Shown piece after piece: positions 24,820 to 32,620 of a DNA stretch of 64,000 nt. Under the pieces are notes generated by a model, which was given only the letters and a program-made list of their open reading frames with translations, did not search any database and had not been told where the DNA came from. Made by a program: the position numbers and the translations under genes. Source of the stretch: Anaerolineaceae bacterium (GTDB lineage: Bacteria > Chloroflexota > Anaerolineae > Promineifilales > Promineifilaceae). Location: contig PABI01000119.1 in the NCBI GenBank assembly GCA_002699125.1, positions 62,001-126,000 of the forward strand, written 5' to 3'. Position 1 is the first letter of the stretch. The number at the start of each line of letters is the position of its first letter.

Positions 24820-25404
24820 TTAAAATGCCCCTTCTTTAACGAAGGGCACACTCCACAAGGTGACCGACAATACCACTGCTTTGAACCACGCCTGGTGCAT
24901 CTTTTCAATATCCTCGGCGCTACTACCTGTGGCAGCTAAAAATTGCCGAATCGTGGCGGTGATAGGGTAAATAAATGCAATCAGATAGCGCGAGTGAATG
25001 AGTGGTACAGATTCCACACCATCCGTTTTATTTTTCTTGGCAGTGTGGTGGCGCAGAGCAATTTCGTGCTGGTAGTTGAGCCATGTTTGATCATACGGCC
25101 GTTCGCATAAATCATGTATCCATTGGCCAAACCGCTGCCGTACAGCCTCCAGGTAATCACCTTGAGCGCTGCCTTTGCCATCAGTGAAGTAATAGAGAAG
25201 ATGGGGATGTGAGCCAACAAAACCGTACCAGAGATCAAGTATGTCATCGATCTGGTCGCGCAGAACTTCCCCCGCCATTTGCAAGTAGCGAACATCTTCC
25301 TCACTAAACAAGACCGTTGTTTTAAGCTTCTCAAAATCATCCAGAGAAATGGGGGATGAAACCACGGCCCGGGTGCCATATGTATATCCGTTAATATTGT
25401 GCAT
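24820..25404 (-). CDS. Protoglobin
   Basis: A 194-residue single-domain heme globin. L-D-L-W-Y-G-F-V-G-S-H-P-H-L-L-Y-Y-F and the proximal histidine region W-L-N-Y-Q-H-E-I-A-L-R-H-H match the protoglobin/globin-coupled-sensor family, here without an output domain. Such proteins bind O2, CO and NO. ATG 25404 follows AAAGGAG. It sits 12 bases after a DUF2024 gene, in an operon probably controlled by the MarR-type regulator upstream. Given the NO-related surroundings, NO or O2 binding is likely. Confidence 0.88.
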   Translation of the reverse strand: MHNINGYTYGTRAVVSSPISLDDFEKLKTTVLFSEEDVRYLQMAGEVLRDQIDDILDLWYGFVGSHPHLLYYFTDGKGSAQGDYLEAVRQRFGQWIHDLCERPYDQTWLNYQHEIALRHHTAKKNKTDGVESVPLIHSRYLIAFIYPITATIRQFLAATGSSAEDIEKMHQAWFKAVVLSVTLWSVPFVKEGAF

Positions 25405-25416
25405 CAAAAATCTCCT

Positions 25417-25692
25417 TTACTTGGCGGCGACGGGAGGGCAACCTTCCATCGCCAGGATAAAATAACCTTTCTGTTCAATTGCTTGCTGCATTTCTGGCGT
25501 GGCCTGCTCCACATGGCAAAAGCGACACCGTTCAGCTGTTATGCTACCGCCGCTCACGCCAACTGCTGCCAGATATTTTTGACCAAACGCCATCGCCATT
25601 TCCTGCGCTGTTCCAGAGGTCACGATAATGTCAAAATGCATTTGCTGCCCGTTCTGTCTGGTCACATAAGTATCAAAAACATCACAATTCAT
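25417..25692 (-). CDS. DUF2024 family protein
   Basis: A 91-residue protein. V-F-D-T-Y-V, M-H-F-D-I-I-V, C-R-F-C-H-V-E-Q-A and a final M-E-G-C-P-P match DUF2024. The C-x-x-C-H motif resembles a metal or heme-c site but there is no signal peptide; Zn or Fe binding is more likely. It leads the protoglobin operon and has a palindromic operator just upstream. Confidence 0.8.
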   Translation of the reverse strand: MNCDVFDTYVTRQNGQQMHFDIIVTSGTAQEMAMAFGQKYLAAVGVSGGSITAERCRFCHVEQATPEMQQAIEQKGYFILAMEGCPPVAAK

Positions 25693-25721
25693 TTATAAAC
25701 ACTCCTTTTTAACAGATTTTA

Positions 25722-25734
25722 TTAGGAATCCTAA
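25722..25734 (-). promoter_or_regulatory. Operator palindrome TTAGGA-A-TCCTAA
   Basis: A perfect 6-bp inverted repeat around one base, 30 bp upstream of the DUF2024-protoglobin operon. Eleven bases between it and the matching site at 26376 are identical or symmetric, so both likely bind the MarR-type protein. Confidence 0.65.
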
Positions 25735-25757
25735 CTAATTATTGCAAAAAAATATGA

Positions 25758-26360
25758 TCACCCTCCTTCATATTCAGGGCAATGGATTCGCAAATCACGT
25801 GGTGCCAATGGTTTATTGAGCAGTTGGCAAAAATAGGGAGACGTACCATTATCCAAATGCAGAAAATGAGCACACGTGGTACACATTTGCTGCAAAGGAA
25901 TAAAGCCATTCTCCTGTAACAACTGCATGAGTTGCAGCAGTGACTCCAGGAATTCAGCCCGATTGGGTAGCGTTGCCGCAAATTCACCGATGCGGTTGGC
26001 AAAGAGGGAGAGTTCTTCGGCAATGTCCGTGCCGGCAGTGGTAAGGGTGAGGTGCTGGCGACGGCCGTCTTCCAGGTCAGGATGTTTTTCTACATATTGC
26101 TTCTGGTGCAATACTCGGATCGCATCACTGACTGTAGCGTTGGTGAGCTGAAGGTAGTTGGCAACGGCCGTAACTGAATCCAGCTGAGGCTGAAAACGAA
26201 GGGTCGTTAAAATCTGCATTTGCAGGGGGCTCAATTGAAACTGCTTATTTGCCTCCCACAACTGAATGCGAAAAACGTGAGATAAACGTTCCAGAGCAAA
26301 CACAATTTTGTGGTTAACCTTCCCTTCATGAGAATTGGGGTCTAATGCAAAATTATTCAT
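25758..26360 (-). CDS. MarR-family regulator with Cys-rich C-terminal extension
   Basis: A 200-residue regulator. The winged helix (~30-135) has L-S-P-L-Q-M-Q-I-L, L-T-N-A-T-V-S-D-A-I and the wing D-G-R-R-Q-H-L-T-L. Unusually, about 50 residues extend beyond the MarR core with C-T-T-C-A-H-F-L-H, Y-F-C-Q-L-L and I-H-C-P-E-Y: four cysteines and several His that could hold Zn or an Fe-S cluster. ATG 26360 lacks a ribosome site and follows a -10-like TATGTA by nine bases. Paired operators suggest autoregulation plus control of the protoglobin operon. Confidence 0.8.
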   Translation of the reverse strand: MNNFALDPNSHEGKVNHKIVFALERLSHVFRIQLWEANKQFQLSPLQMQILTTLRFQPQLDSVTAVANYLQLTNATVSDAIRVLHQKQYVEKHPDLEDGRRQHLTLTTAGTDIAEELSLFANRIGEFAATLPNRAEFLESLLQLMQLLQENGFIPLQQMCTTCAHFLHLDNGTSPYFCQLLNKPLAPRDLRIHCPEYEGG

Positions 26361-26375
26361 AATCAATATACATAG

Positions 26376-26388
26376 TTCGGAATCCTAA
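26376..26388 (-). promoter_or_regulatory. Operator TTCGGAATCCTAA before MarR gene
   Basis: Near-identical to the palindrome at 25722 (one half-site base differs). It lies immediately upstream of the likely -10 of the MarR-type gene, as expected for autorepression. Confidence 0.6.
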
Positions 26389-26477
26389 ATAAATGATACG
26401 CCGCAATTCTCATTTGTCAAGGGAAAAGCCAGGCAAGCGTATAAAAAGAAAGGCAATTAATGGATATGCAAATAATA

Positions 26478-26541
26478 CAAGTTAATACTTGACAAATTTA
26501 CGCGAGGTCTTATAATGCCTTTATACAAGAAAAAACTTGTA
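26478..26541 (+). promoter_or_regulatory. Consensus promoter with two CAAG-N6-CTTG operators
   Basis: TTGACA (26489-26494) and TATAAT (26511-26516) with a 16-bp spacer form a near-perfect sigma-70 promoter. CAAG-N6-CTTG occurs twice: 26478-26491, touching the -35, and 26526-26539, just past the start site within TACAAG-N6-CTTGTA. This is classic repressor geometry for the SufR-like regulator encoded downstream. Confidence 0.75.
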
Positions 26542-26566
26542 AAATCTTATGATGGAGGCATTGTTC

Positions 26567-26968
26567 ATGACAACCACAAATTTATCTTCCCCCGATCACT
26601 CGCTTAGCAACCCCACTTATCAGGCCTACCAGATTTTGTACATTGGGTTTACCGTCGCGCCCATTCTCTTTGGACTAGACAAATTTCTGAATTTGATGGC
26701 GGACTGGTCTCAATATCTGGCCCCATTTATTGACAATATAGTTCCGGCAAACACCTTTATGCCCATTGTGGGTGTTATCGAAATTATTGCCGGGCTGCTG
26801 GTCTTCTTCAAGCCACGCATTGGTGCGTATGTGGTGGCCGCCTGGCTGTTGGGCATCATCCTCAACCTGCTGCTGGTTCCCGGCTTCTTTGACGTGGCCT
26901 TACGCGATTTCGGTCTCTTCCTAGGGGCGTTGGCGTTGGCCCGGCTAAGCGAAACTTTTGCCGACTAA
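26567..26968 (+). CDS. DoxX-like small integral membrane protein
   Basis: A 133-residue, four-helix membrane protein. F-G-L-D-K-F-L-N-L at the first helix, V-G-V-I-E-I-I-A-G-L-L-V and D-F-G-L-F-L-G-A-L-A-L-A fit the DoxX/DUF417-like fold. ATG 26567 follows GGAGG at 26553-26557. It is the target gene of the promoter-operator just upstream and is followed by the SufR-like regulator. Confidence 0.7.
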   Translation: MTTTNLSSPDHSLSNPTYQAYQILYIGFTVAPILFGLDKFLNLMADWSQYLAPFIDNIVPANTFMPIVGVIEIIAGLLVFFKPRIGAYVVAAWLLGIILNLLLVPGFFDVALRDFGLFLGALALARLSETFAD

Positions 26969-26992
26969 CCAGTCTCACCTATAATGATCCGT

Positions 26993-27700
26993 ATGGCAAG
27001 CAATGTGGAAAGCATTTCGGATGTGCAGCAGCAAATTCTCACCTTTATCAAGCAGCAGGGCGAGACAACCAATGCCGCCATCGCTAACCAGTTGAACGTA
27101 TCCTACGAAGCGGTGCGCCAGCAGCTGCGCCAGCTGGAAGCAGCCCAACTGGTGGCAACGCGCAAGAAACGACCGGAAGGCCAGCGCGCTGGGCGACCTA
27201 CGCGGGTTTACGCGCTAAGCGCCACTGGCGATCATCTCTTTCCTAAAGCATATGATGAGCTGGCAGTGGAGCTAATCGACACGCTGGCTGCGGCTTTAGG
27301 TACGGAGGCGCTACGACAGGTTTTAGCCTTGTTGACAGATGAGAATGTGCGCCAATGGGCTCCTCACCTGCAAGATAAATCCCTGCTGGAACGGTTGGAA
27401 GCGCTGAAGGGCATTTACCTGGAAGATGATGCCTACATGGAGGTAGACAAAGACGAAACCAGCGGCGAACTGCGCCTGGTGGAACGGAACTGTCCCTTCT
27501 TAAACGTCGCTTCCCGCCGTCCGGCTCTGTGCAGTGTGACGGTTTCGACATTGAGCCGCCTGTTGGGGCATACAGTCATCCGTGAAAAAAGGTTTCAGGA
27601 TGGTGACGGCCGTTGCGTCTTCCGGGTCCAATTGAACCAGCCAGTTGACACCGATGCTTTTCGCTTTGCCTTTGAGGATGAAATGAATGACAGTGGCTAA
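26993..27700 (+). CDS. SufR-like Fe-S transcriptional regulator
   Basis: About 235 residues. An ArsR/DeoR-type winged helix (~10-75; I-A-N-Q-L-N-V-S-Y-E-A-V-R-Q-Q-L) is joined to a C-terminal domain with the Cys pattern of SufR: N-C-P-F-L-N-V-A ... A-L-C-S-V ... G-R-C-V-F. In SufR these hold a [4Fe-4S] cluster that controls repression. The cyanobacterial SufR site is CAAC-N6-GTTG; the sites here are CAAG-N6-CTTG with the same spacing. I prefer ATG 26993 (seven bases after a TATAAT) over ATG 26984, which lies inside the -10. Confidence 0.75.
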   Translation: MASNVESISDVQQQILTFIKQQGETTNAAIANQLNVSYEAVRQQLRQLEAAQLVATRKKRPEGQRAGRPTRVYALSATGDHLFPKAYDELAVELIDTLAAALGTEALRQVLALLTDENVRQWAPHLQDKSLLERLEALKGIYLEDDAYMEVDKDETSGELRLVERNCPFLNVASRRPALCSVTVSTLSRLLGHTVIREKRFQDGDGRCVFRVQLNQPVDTDAFRFAFEDEMNDSG

Positions 27701-27732
27701 TCCGTCTAGCATTTCCTAACACGGTTTAGATA

Positions 27733-27814
27733 GAAAACTCCCTTTATCTCTGGATGGAATACGGCCATTTCCGGCTACAGTTAGCCTGAGCAAAACGCTC
27801 AAGGAGGGGGTTTT
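27733..27814 (+). promoter_or_regulatory. Branched RNA structure with T run before folE
   Basis: An outer helix pairs AAAACTCCCTT (27734-27744) with AAGGAGGGGGTTTT (27801-27814), with G-U pairs; inside it TGAGC/GCTCA and a GCC/GGC stem can form, and a T run follows. It may be a plain terminator for the SufR-like operon or an attenuator for folE. No known riboswitch consensus is recognised. Confidence 0.45.
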
Positions 27815-27856
27815 TTGTCTCATTACAACTTTGAAAAACAAAGGAGCAAACACGCT

Positions 27857-28480
27857 ATGAATACCTCACCTACCCTTTTAATCCACCACAATGGCAGCGG
27901 TCAGTCTCAATCTGATTCACAGACATTGACAGACACAGAAGCTTTGGTCCGCCAGCTCCTAGCCATCTTTGGTGAAGATCCAACTCGCCAGGGACTTCAG
28001 CAGACCCCGGACCGGGTTGTCCGTATGTATCGGGAACTTACGGCAGGGTATCACGTCGATCCCTGTAAACTGATTAATGGTGCTCTATTTGACGTGGATT
28101 ACAGCGAGATGGTGGTTGTGAAAGAAATTGAATTTTACAGCCTGTGCGAGCATCACCTGCTGCCCTTTTTTGGCCAGGCACACGTGGCCTACGTTCCCGG
28201 TGACAAGGTGATTGGCCTGAGCAAAATCCCGCGCATTGTTGAAATGTTTGCCCGTCGCTTGCAGGTGCAGGAACGAATGACCCAACAAATTGCCGAACTC
28301 CTTGATGAGGTGCTGCAACCTTTAGGCGCGGGTGTGGTCATTCAGGGGCAACACATGTGCAGCATGATGCGTGGGGTGAAAAAGGCGGGAGCCAGCATGA
28401 TCACCAGCGCCCTACTGGGCAGCTTCAAAAACAATCCTCAAACGCGCGCTGAATTTATGGCGCATATAAATAGGAGTTAG
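27857..28480 (+). CDS. folE: GTP cyclohydrolase I
   Basis: A 207-residue enzyme converting GTP to 7,8-dihydroneopterin triphosphate, first step of folate and pterin synthesis. Signature residues: C-E-H-H-L-L-P-F-F-G (Zn Cys and catalytic His), S-K-I-P-R-I-V-E and Q-G-Q-H-M-C-S-M-M-R-G (second Zn Cys). ATG 27857 after AAAGGAG is preferred over an upstream TTG. It is four bases from the FAD-reductase gene. Confidence 0.96.
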   Translation: MNTSPTLLIHHNGSGQSQSDSQTLTDTEALVRQLLAIFGEDPTRQGLQQTPDRVVRMYRELTAGYHVDPCKLINGALFDVDYSEMVVVKEIEFYSLCEHHLLPFFGQAHVAYVPGDKVIGLSKIPRIVEMFARRLQVQERMTQQIAELLDEVLQPLGAGVVIQGQHMCSMMRGVKKAGASMITSALLGSFKNNPQTRAEFMAHINRS

Positions 28481-28483
28481 CAA

Positions 28484-29668
28484 ATGACCCACTATGATTA
28501 CTTGATTATCGGCGGTGGGATGACGGCAACGGCGGCCGTTTCCGGCATCCGACAGCAGGATGAAACCGGCCGTATCGGCCTCATAACCGCTGAGCCTGAA
28601 CCCCCTTATGATCGCCCCCCCTTGTCCAAGCAGCTGTGGACCGGGCGTAAGACGCTGGACGCAATTTACCATGCGCTGCCTTCTGAGGTGGAGGTACATG
28701 TTGGCCGTACTGCCCAACAGCTCGATCCGGCGCAAAAACAGGTGCTGGACGATCGCGGCCATCGTTTTACTTATAATAAGCTGCTCCTGGCCACCGGCAG
28801 TTCGCCACGTCGCCTGCCCTTTGGCCCAGACAATGTTATCTATTTCCGCACGGTCAAGGATTACCGTTGTCTGCGTCGCCTAGCTAAATCTCACAATCGC
28901 TTTGCCGTTATTGGCGGCGGCTTTATCGGCTCTGAGATAGCTGCTGCGCTGGCACAGCAAGGCAAGCAGGTCACGTTGATTTTCCCCGAAGCAGGCATTG
29001 GCAGCCGTCTTTTCCCGGCCGATTTGAGTAATTTTCTCAACGATTATTACCGCCAAAAAGGGGTGGACGTCCAGAATGAGTCGTCTGTTTCCCACATCGC
29101 CGGATCGCGCACGGATTTGGCCGTAACGCTGGATGACGACTGGGTTCATAGGGTCGTTGGTGTTCATGGTGTTGTCGCCGGCATTGGTGTCACACCGAAT
29201 ACAAGGCTAGCGAAAGCCGCCGGCCTGGAGGTTGGCAACGGCATCTGCGTTAATGAGAAACTGCAAACCAGCAATTCACACATCTTTGCCGCTGGTGATG
29301 TGGCCAACTATCCCGATGCACTGTTAGGCACACACCGTCGTGTGGAGCATGAAGACGCGGCCAACGCCATGGGCCAAACGGCCGGCCGCATTATGGCCGG
29401 CGCGGCCGAGACGTATGATTATTCCCCCATGTTTTACTCCGACCTTTTTGACCTGGGCTATGAAGCCGTTGGCGAACTGGACAGCCGTATGGAAACGGTC
29501 TCTGCCTGGCAAGAGCCGTACCAAAAAGGGATTATTGCTTATCATGAAAACGGCCGTGTGCGTGGCATTCTGCTCTGGAATGTATGGGACAAAGTGGATG
29601 CTGCCCGCCAATTGATTGCTTCTAACCGCACCGTTTCCGCGACTGATCTAAAAGGATATCTCAGTTAA
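28484..29668 (+). CDS. FAD-dependent pyridine nucleotide-disulfide oxidoreductase
   Basis: A 394-residue flavoprotein of the ferredoxin/rubredoxin reductase or AIF type. FAD motif I-I-G-G-G-M-T-A-T near the N-terminus, NAD(P)H motif V-I-G-G-G-F-I-G-S-E (~142), and F-A-A-G-D-V-A-N-Y before a reductase C-terminal domain. No redox Cys pair is seen, so it likely passes electrons to a ferredoxin-type partner. Operon with folE. Confidence 0.88.
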   Translation: MTHYDYLIIGGGMTATAAVSGIRQQDETGRIGLITAEPEPPYDRPPLSKQLWTGRKTLDAIYHALPSEVEVHVGRTAQQLDPAQKQVLDDRGHRFTYNKLLLATGSSPRRLPFGPDNVIYFRTVKDYRCLRRLAKSHNRFAVIGGGFIGSEIAAALAQQGKQVTLIFPEAGIGSRLFPADLSNFLNDYYRQKGVDVQNESSVSHIAGSRTDLAVTLDDDWVHRVVGVHGVVAGIGVTPNTRLAKAAGLEVGNGICVNEKLQTSNSHIFAAGDVANYPDALLGTHRRVEHEDAANAMGQTAGRIMAGAAETYDYSPMFYSDLFDLGYEAVGELDSRMETVSAWQEPYQKGIIAYHENGRVRGILLWNVWDKVDAARQLIASNRTVSATDLKGYLS

Positions 29669-29703
29669 CAATAACAATCCAAACCAAAAGGATATACATC
29701 ACG

Positions 29704-30657
29704 ATGTTACAAACAACAAAACAAAAAACAGCTTTTCTACTTGTGCTTGGCGTACTCGTTTTTGCGCTGGCAATGCTTATGACACCAAGGAACATTTACG
29801 CGGCTTCCGTTTTTGATGGCACATGGACTGTTGTCCATGGTGGCATAGGTCAATTAGACTTAAACAGCGATGGCACGTATACCAGTACCTGTGCGACATT
29901 CTCAAATTATGACGAAGCAACCTGCCCAGATCCCAGCGGCACGTTTGCTCAGGGATACGGTGGCGGCAGTGCCTATCTCTATTTTTATGGCGACAGCGGC
30001 AAAATCACCGCTTATCGTTGGGCAGGATCAACGGCAGCGCCTGATTCCATGGCGGCTGGTGGTCTTACCGGTATCATCATCGACCGAGGAACTGAATTCC
30101 AATGTTCACAGTTTTGGAACAATACGTACCAACTGGTAAAAACCCCATTGGCATATGCCGATGCAACCAACACCAATGCCTTTGCCTCTGGTTCTAACGA
30201 CCCGCTAGGCAAACGCAGCGCAGACAACTGGGTTTATCTGGCAGAAACGGCCCCAAACCACTTTGAAAAAGGACAGTGCGATACAGCAGGAGATCCCAAC
30301 CCGACACCAGAGCCAACGCCTGCACCTACTGGCATGTTACACGTGGCGGATCTAGATGGCGCGACCGAATCGGTAAGCCGTTGGTGGCGAGCGACGGTGA
30401 GTATAGCGGTCGTAGATGCGGAGATGGCACCGGTGGCTGGGGCGTCTGTGAATGGTTCCTGGAACAGTGGCGGTGCAGCCAGCTGTGTCACCGACGTAAA
30501 CGGCCGTTGTGAGGTGAACATTCTGCGCAGCCGCTGGAACCAAAGCGTGACGCTTACCGTTCAAGATGTGGCGCATGATACGCTCACGTACGATGCATCC
30601 GCTAACGTCGATCCCGATGGGGACAGCAATGGGTCCACGATTACGGTCAGCCGGTAA
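29704..30657 (+). CDS. Secreted protein with C-terminal Ig-like domain
   Basis: A 317-residue protein with a signal peptide (cleavage near I-Y-A-A-S). The N-terminal domain holds paired cysteines; a P-T-P-E-P-T-P-A-P linker (~200-212) leads to a C-terminal domain of Ig/carboxypeptidase-regulatory type (V-A-D-L-D-G, A-T-V-S-I-A-V-V-D, C-V-T-D-V-N-G-R-C). Such modules recur at the ends of Chloroflexota exoproteins. Role unknown. Confidence 0.65.
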   Translation: MLQTTKQKTAFLLVLGVLVFALAMLMTPRNIYAASVFDGTWTVVHGGIGQLDLNSDGTYTSTCATFSNYDEATCPDPSGTFAQGYGGGSAYLYFYGDSGKITAYRWAGSTAAPDSMAAGGLTGIIIDRGTEFQCSQFWNNTYQLVKTPLAYADATNTNAFASGSNDPLGKRSADNWVYLAETAPNHFEKGQCDTAGDPNPTPEPTPAPTGMLHVADLDGATESVSRWWRATVSIAVVDAEMAPVAGASVNGSWNSGGAASCVTDVNGRCEVNILRSRWNQSVTLTVQDVAHDTLTYDASANVDPDGDSNGSTITVSR

Positions 30658-30717
30658 ACAATCGCACATTAAGCACTATACTTAACAACGAGATATCCTA
30701 AACGGCCGTTGCAGGCC

Positions 30718-30754
30718 AAAACCCATCCCATCATCCTTCTGGTGGGATGGGTTT
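30718..30754 (+). terminator. Strong hairpin before cyclase gene
   Basis: AAACCCATCCCA (30718-30729) pairs with TGGGATGGGTTT (30743-30754). Only three T follow the stem, so it is a weak intrinsic terminator; it may instead shape the cyclase leader, as it ends 18 bases before the ATG. Confidence 0.45.
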
Positions 30755-30772
30755 CCAGGTTCAGGAGCCTAC

Positions 30773-31699
30773 ATGTCCAAACTTACCTATTTTCCCGATA
30801 ACCGCCAAGTTGATGCAATTCCAGGCAACACGATTCTACAAACCTCCCTTAATAACGATATTCCCCACACCCACGTTTGTGGCGGCAATGCCCGCTGCAC
30901 CACCTGTCGTGTTCTGGTGCTGGAAGGACTACACAATTGCTCAACCCCTCGCAACAAAAAAGAACAGCGGTTGGCCGACCGTCTTCATTTTAATCCAACT
31001 ATTCGTCTGGCCTGCCAGACGCGCGTTTGGGGTGATGTGAAAATACGGCGACTGGTTATGGATGAAGAAGATATTGCCCTGGTTGATCAAACACGACGGG
31101 ACGCAGTTGTGGGGTTTGTCGGGGAGGAAAAGCAGCTCGCGATAATGTTTGCCGACATTCGCAATTTCACATCTTTTGCCGAGAAGCAGCTGCCTTACGA
31201 TGTGATTCACCTGCTTAACCGGTATTTTCATTTGATGGGCAGTGTCATTGAGCGGCATAACGGCTGTATCGACAACTACATGGGGGATGGTTTGCTAGCC
31301 ATATTTGAGAGCGACATTCCGGGAGCCGCCGCCCAAAATGCCGTTAAAGCGGGATTGGAAATGCTGGTAACGATGGAAAGGATGCAGCCATACCTGAAGC
31401 AAAACTACGGCCAGCACTTACAAATTAGCATTGGTATCCACTGCGGTGCAGTTGTTTCCGGAACCGTTGGTGGTGTCGATCACAAAAACGAAATGATTAT
31501 TGGCGATGCCGTCAATTTTGCCAGCCGCATTGAAGCAGCCAACAAGGAAAATGATACTCATATGCTTATTTCGGAAGCCGTTTACAAAGAAGTGAACAAA
31601 GTTGTCCGATGTCGCCAGAGTTTGGAAGTGATGGTAAAAGGGAAGCAAGGCAGACACCTTTTGTTTGAGGTAACAGGCGCTGATTCATGGCCCAAATAG
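30773..31699 (+). CDS. 2Fe-2S ferredoxin - class III nucleotide cyclase fusion
   Basis: A 308-residue cytoplasmic protein. Residues ~1-95 are a plant-type ferredoxin domain with cluster ligands Cys36, Cys42, Cys45 and Cys81 (C-x5-C-x2-C). Residues ~118-305 are a class III adenylate/guanylate cyclase domain: metal Asp128 in F-A-D-I-R-N-F-T and Asp172 in M-G-D-G, and the transition-state Asn/Arg pair in V-N-F-A-S-R. The purine-specificity Lys is Asn168 (I-D-N-Y-M-G-D) and its partner Asp position is Met, so the substrate is uncertain. Redox-gated synthesis of a cyclic nucleotide is the likely role. Confidence 0.85.
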   Translation: MSKLTYFPDNRQVDAIPGNTILQTSLNNDIPHTHVCGGNARCTTCRVLVLEGLHNCSTPRNKKEQRLADRLHFNPTIRLACQTRVWGDVKIRRLVMDEEDIALVDQTRRDAVVGFVGEEKQLAIMFADIRNFTSFAEKQLPYDVIHLLNRYFHLMGSVIERHNGCIDNYMGDGLLAIFESDIPGAAAQNAVKAGLEMLVTMERMQPYLKQNYGQHLQISIGIHCGAVVSGTVGGVDHKNEMIIGDAVNFASRIEAANKENDTHMLISEAVYKEVNKVVRCRQSLEVMVKGKQGRHLLFEVTGADSWPK

Positions 31700-31826
31700 G
31701 TTATAATCGTTTGTTTTGTGAGCCAGTTGGTGGCGGCTATAATGGCAGTTCTGAGGACGTTTATATCTAACAGCGGTAGGCGCGTGGTTGAGATTTTTTA
31801 CCCTCAACTATGAGTCGGAAGCTGCC

Positions 31827-31832
31827 TAAAAT
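31827..31832 (+). promoter_or_regulatory. -10-like TAAAAT just before start codon
   Basis: TAAAAT ends eight bases before the ATG at 31841 and no ribosome site is present, suggesting a leaderless start. Two TATAAT hexamers upstream (31702, 31738) are alternative -10 elements giving a leader. Confidence 0.35.
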
Positions 31833-31840
31833 AATGATTT

Positions 31841-32599
31841 ATGGATCCAAAATCAATCAAAAACGATGAGGAAGGAGAGCGTTTGCGTAATGAAGCGCTG
31901 GCTATTGTCTCCCATGAACTGAGTACGCCGCTGGCAGCAATTAAGGGATATGTCACGGCGATGCTTTTGGAGGAGGTGTCGTGGCCAGAAGAGAAGCGTC
32001 GTCAATTTTTACAGCTTATTGCTGAAGAGGTTGACAATCTACAGACGATGATCAGCGAAATCCTTGACACAACGCGCATTGAAGCGGGTTTGTTGGAAAT
32101 TGAGTTGCAGCCATTACGCCTCTCACGTTTAGCGCAAGAAGTGATTGATGAAATGCAGCAGCGGGTGATGGCACATCGATTTATGCTGGACTTTTCATCT
32201 GATTTCCCCTTAGTTGATGCTGATCCGCGCCGCATTAAGCAGGTTTTTCGTAATATTCTCGACAATGCAGTGAAGTATTCACCGGATGGCGGATTAATCG
32301 TCATTCGCGGCGTCGTGCGAGCACGGGATGTTGTTATAAGCATTGCTGACCAGGGCGTTGGTATTTCACCTGAAGATATGATCCCCTTATTTGATAAATA
32401 TTTCCGTGGCCGTTCTTCTTACGGCCGCTCTATACCTGGAACTGGACTCGGTCTGCCGGTATCACGGGAAATTATTGAAGCGCATAACGGCCGTATCTGG
32501 GCTGAAAGTGACGTTGGCGAAGGAACGACGCTTCATTTTTCCCTTCCGCGTCATGGTCCCAGCACATTGGAGGATCAAGATGTTGCCCATACTCAATAA
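31841..32599 (+). CDS. Soluble sensor histidine kinase core
   Basis: 252 residues: HisKA with phospho-His25 in V-S-H-E-L-S-T-P, then HATPase with I-L-D-N-A-V-K-Y-S, D-Q-G-V-G-I, and G-T-G-L-G-L-P. No sensor or membrane segment precedes the kinase, so input must come from a partner. The neighbouring redox cyclase and the OmpR-type regulator downstream suggest one signalling unit. Confidence 0.88.
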   Translation: MDPKSIKNDEEGERLRNEALAIVSHELSTPLAAIKGYVTAMLLEEVSWPEEKRRQFLQLIAEEVDNLQTMISEILDTTRIEAGLLEIELQPLRLSRLAQEVIDEMQQRVMAHRFMLDFSSDFPLVDADPRRIKQVFRNILDNAVKYSPDGGLIVIRGVVRARDVVISIADQGVGISPEDMIPLFDKYFRGRSSYGRSIPGTGLGLPVSREIIEAHNGRIWAESDVGEGTTLHFSLPRHGPSTLEDQDVAHTQ

Positions 32600-32620
32600 A
32601 AAAAGCAAATAACCTGTCTA

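Noticed and set aside
27733..27814. Known THF or preQ1 riboswitch before folE
   Set aside because: The conserved core sequences of those classes are not present; only generic stems are seen.
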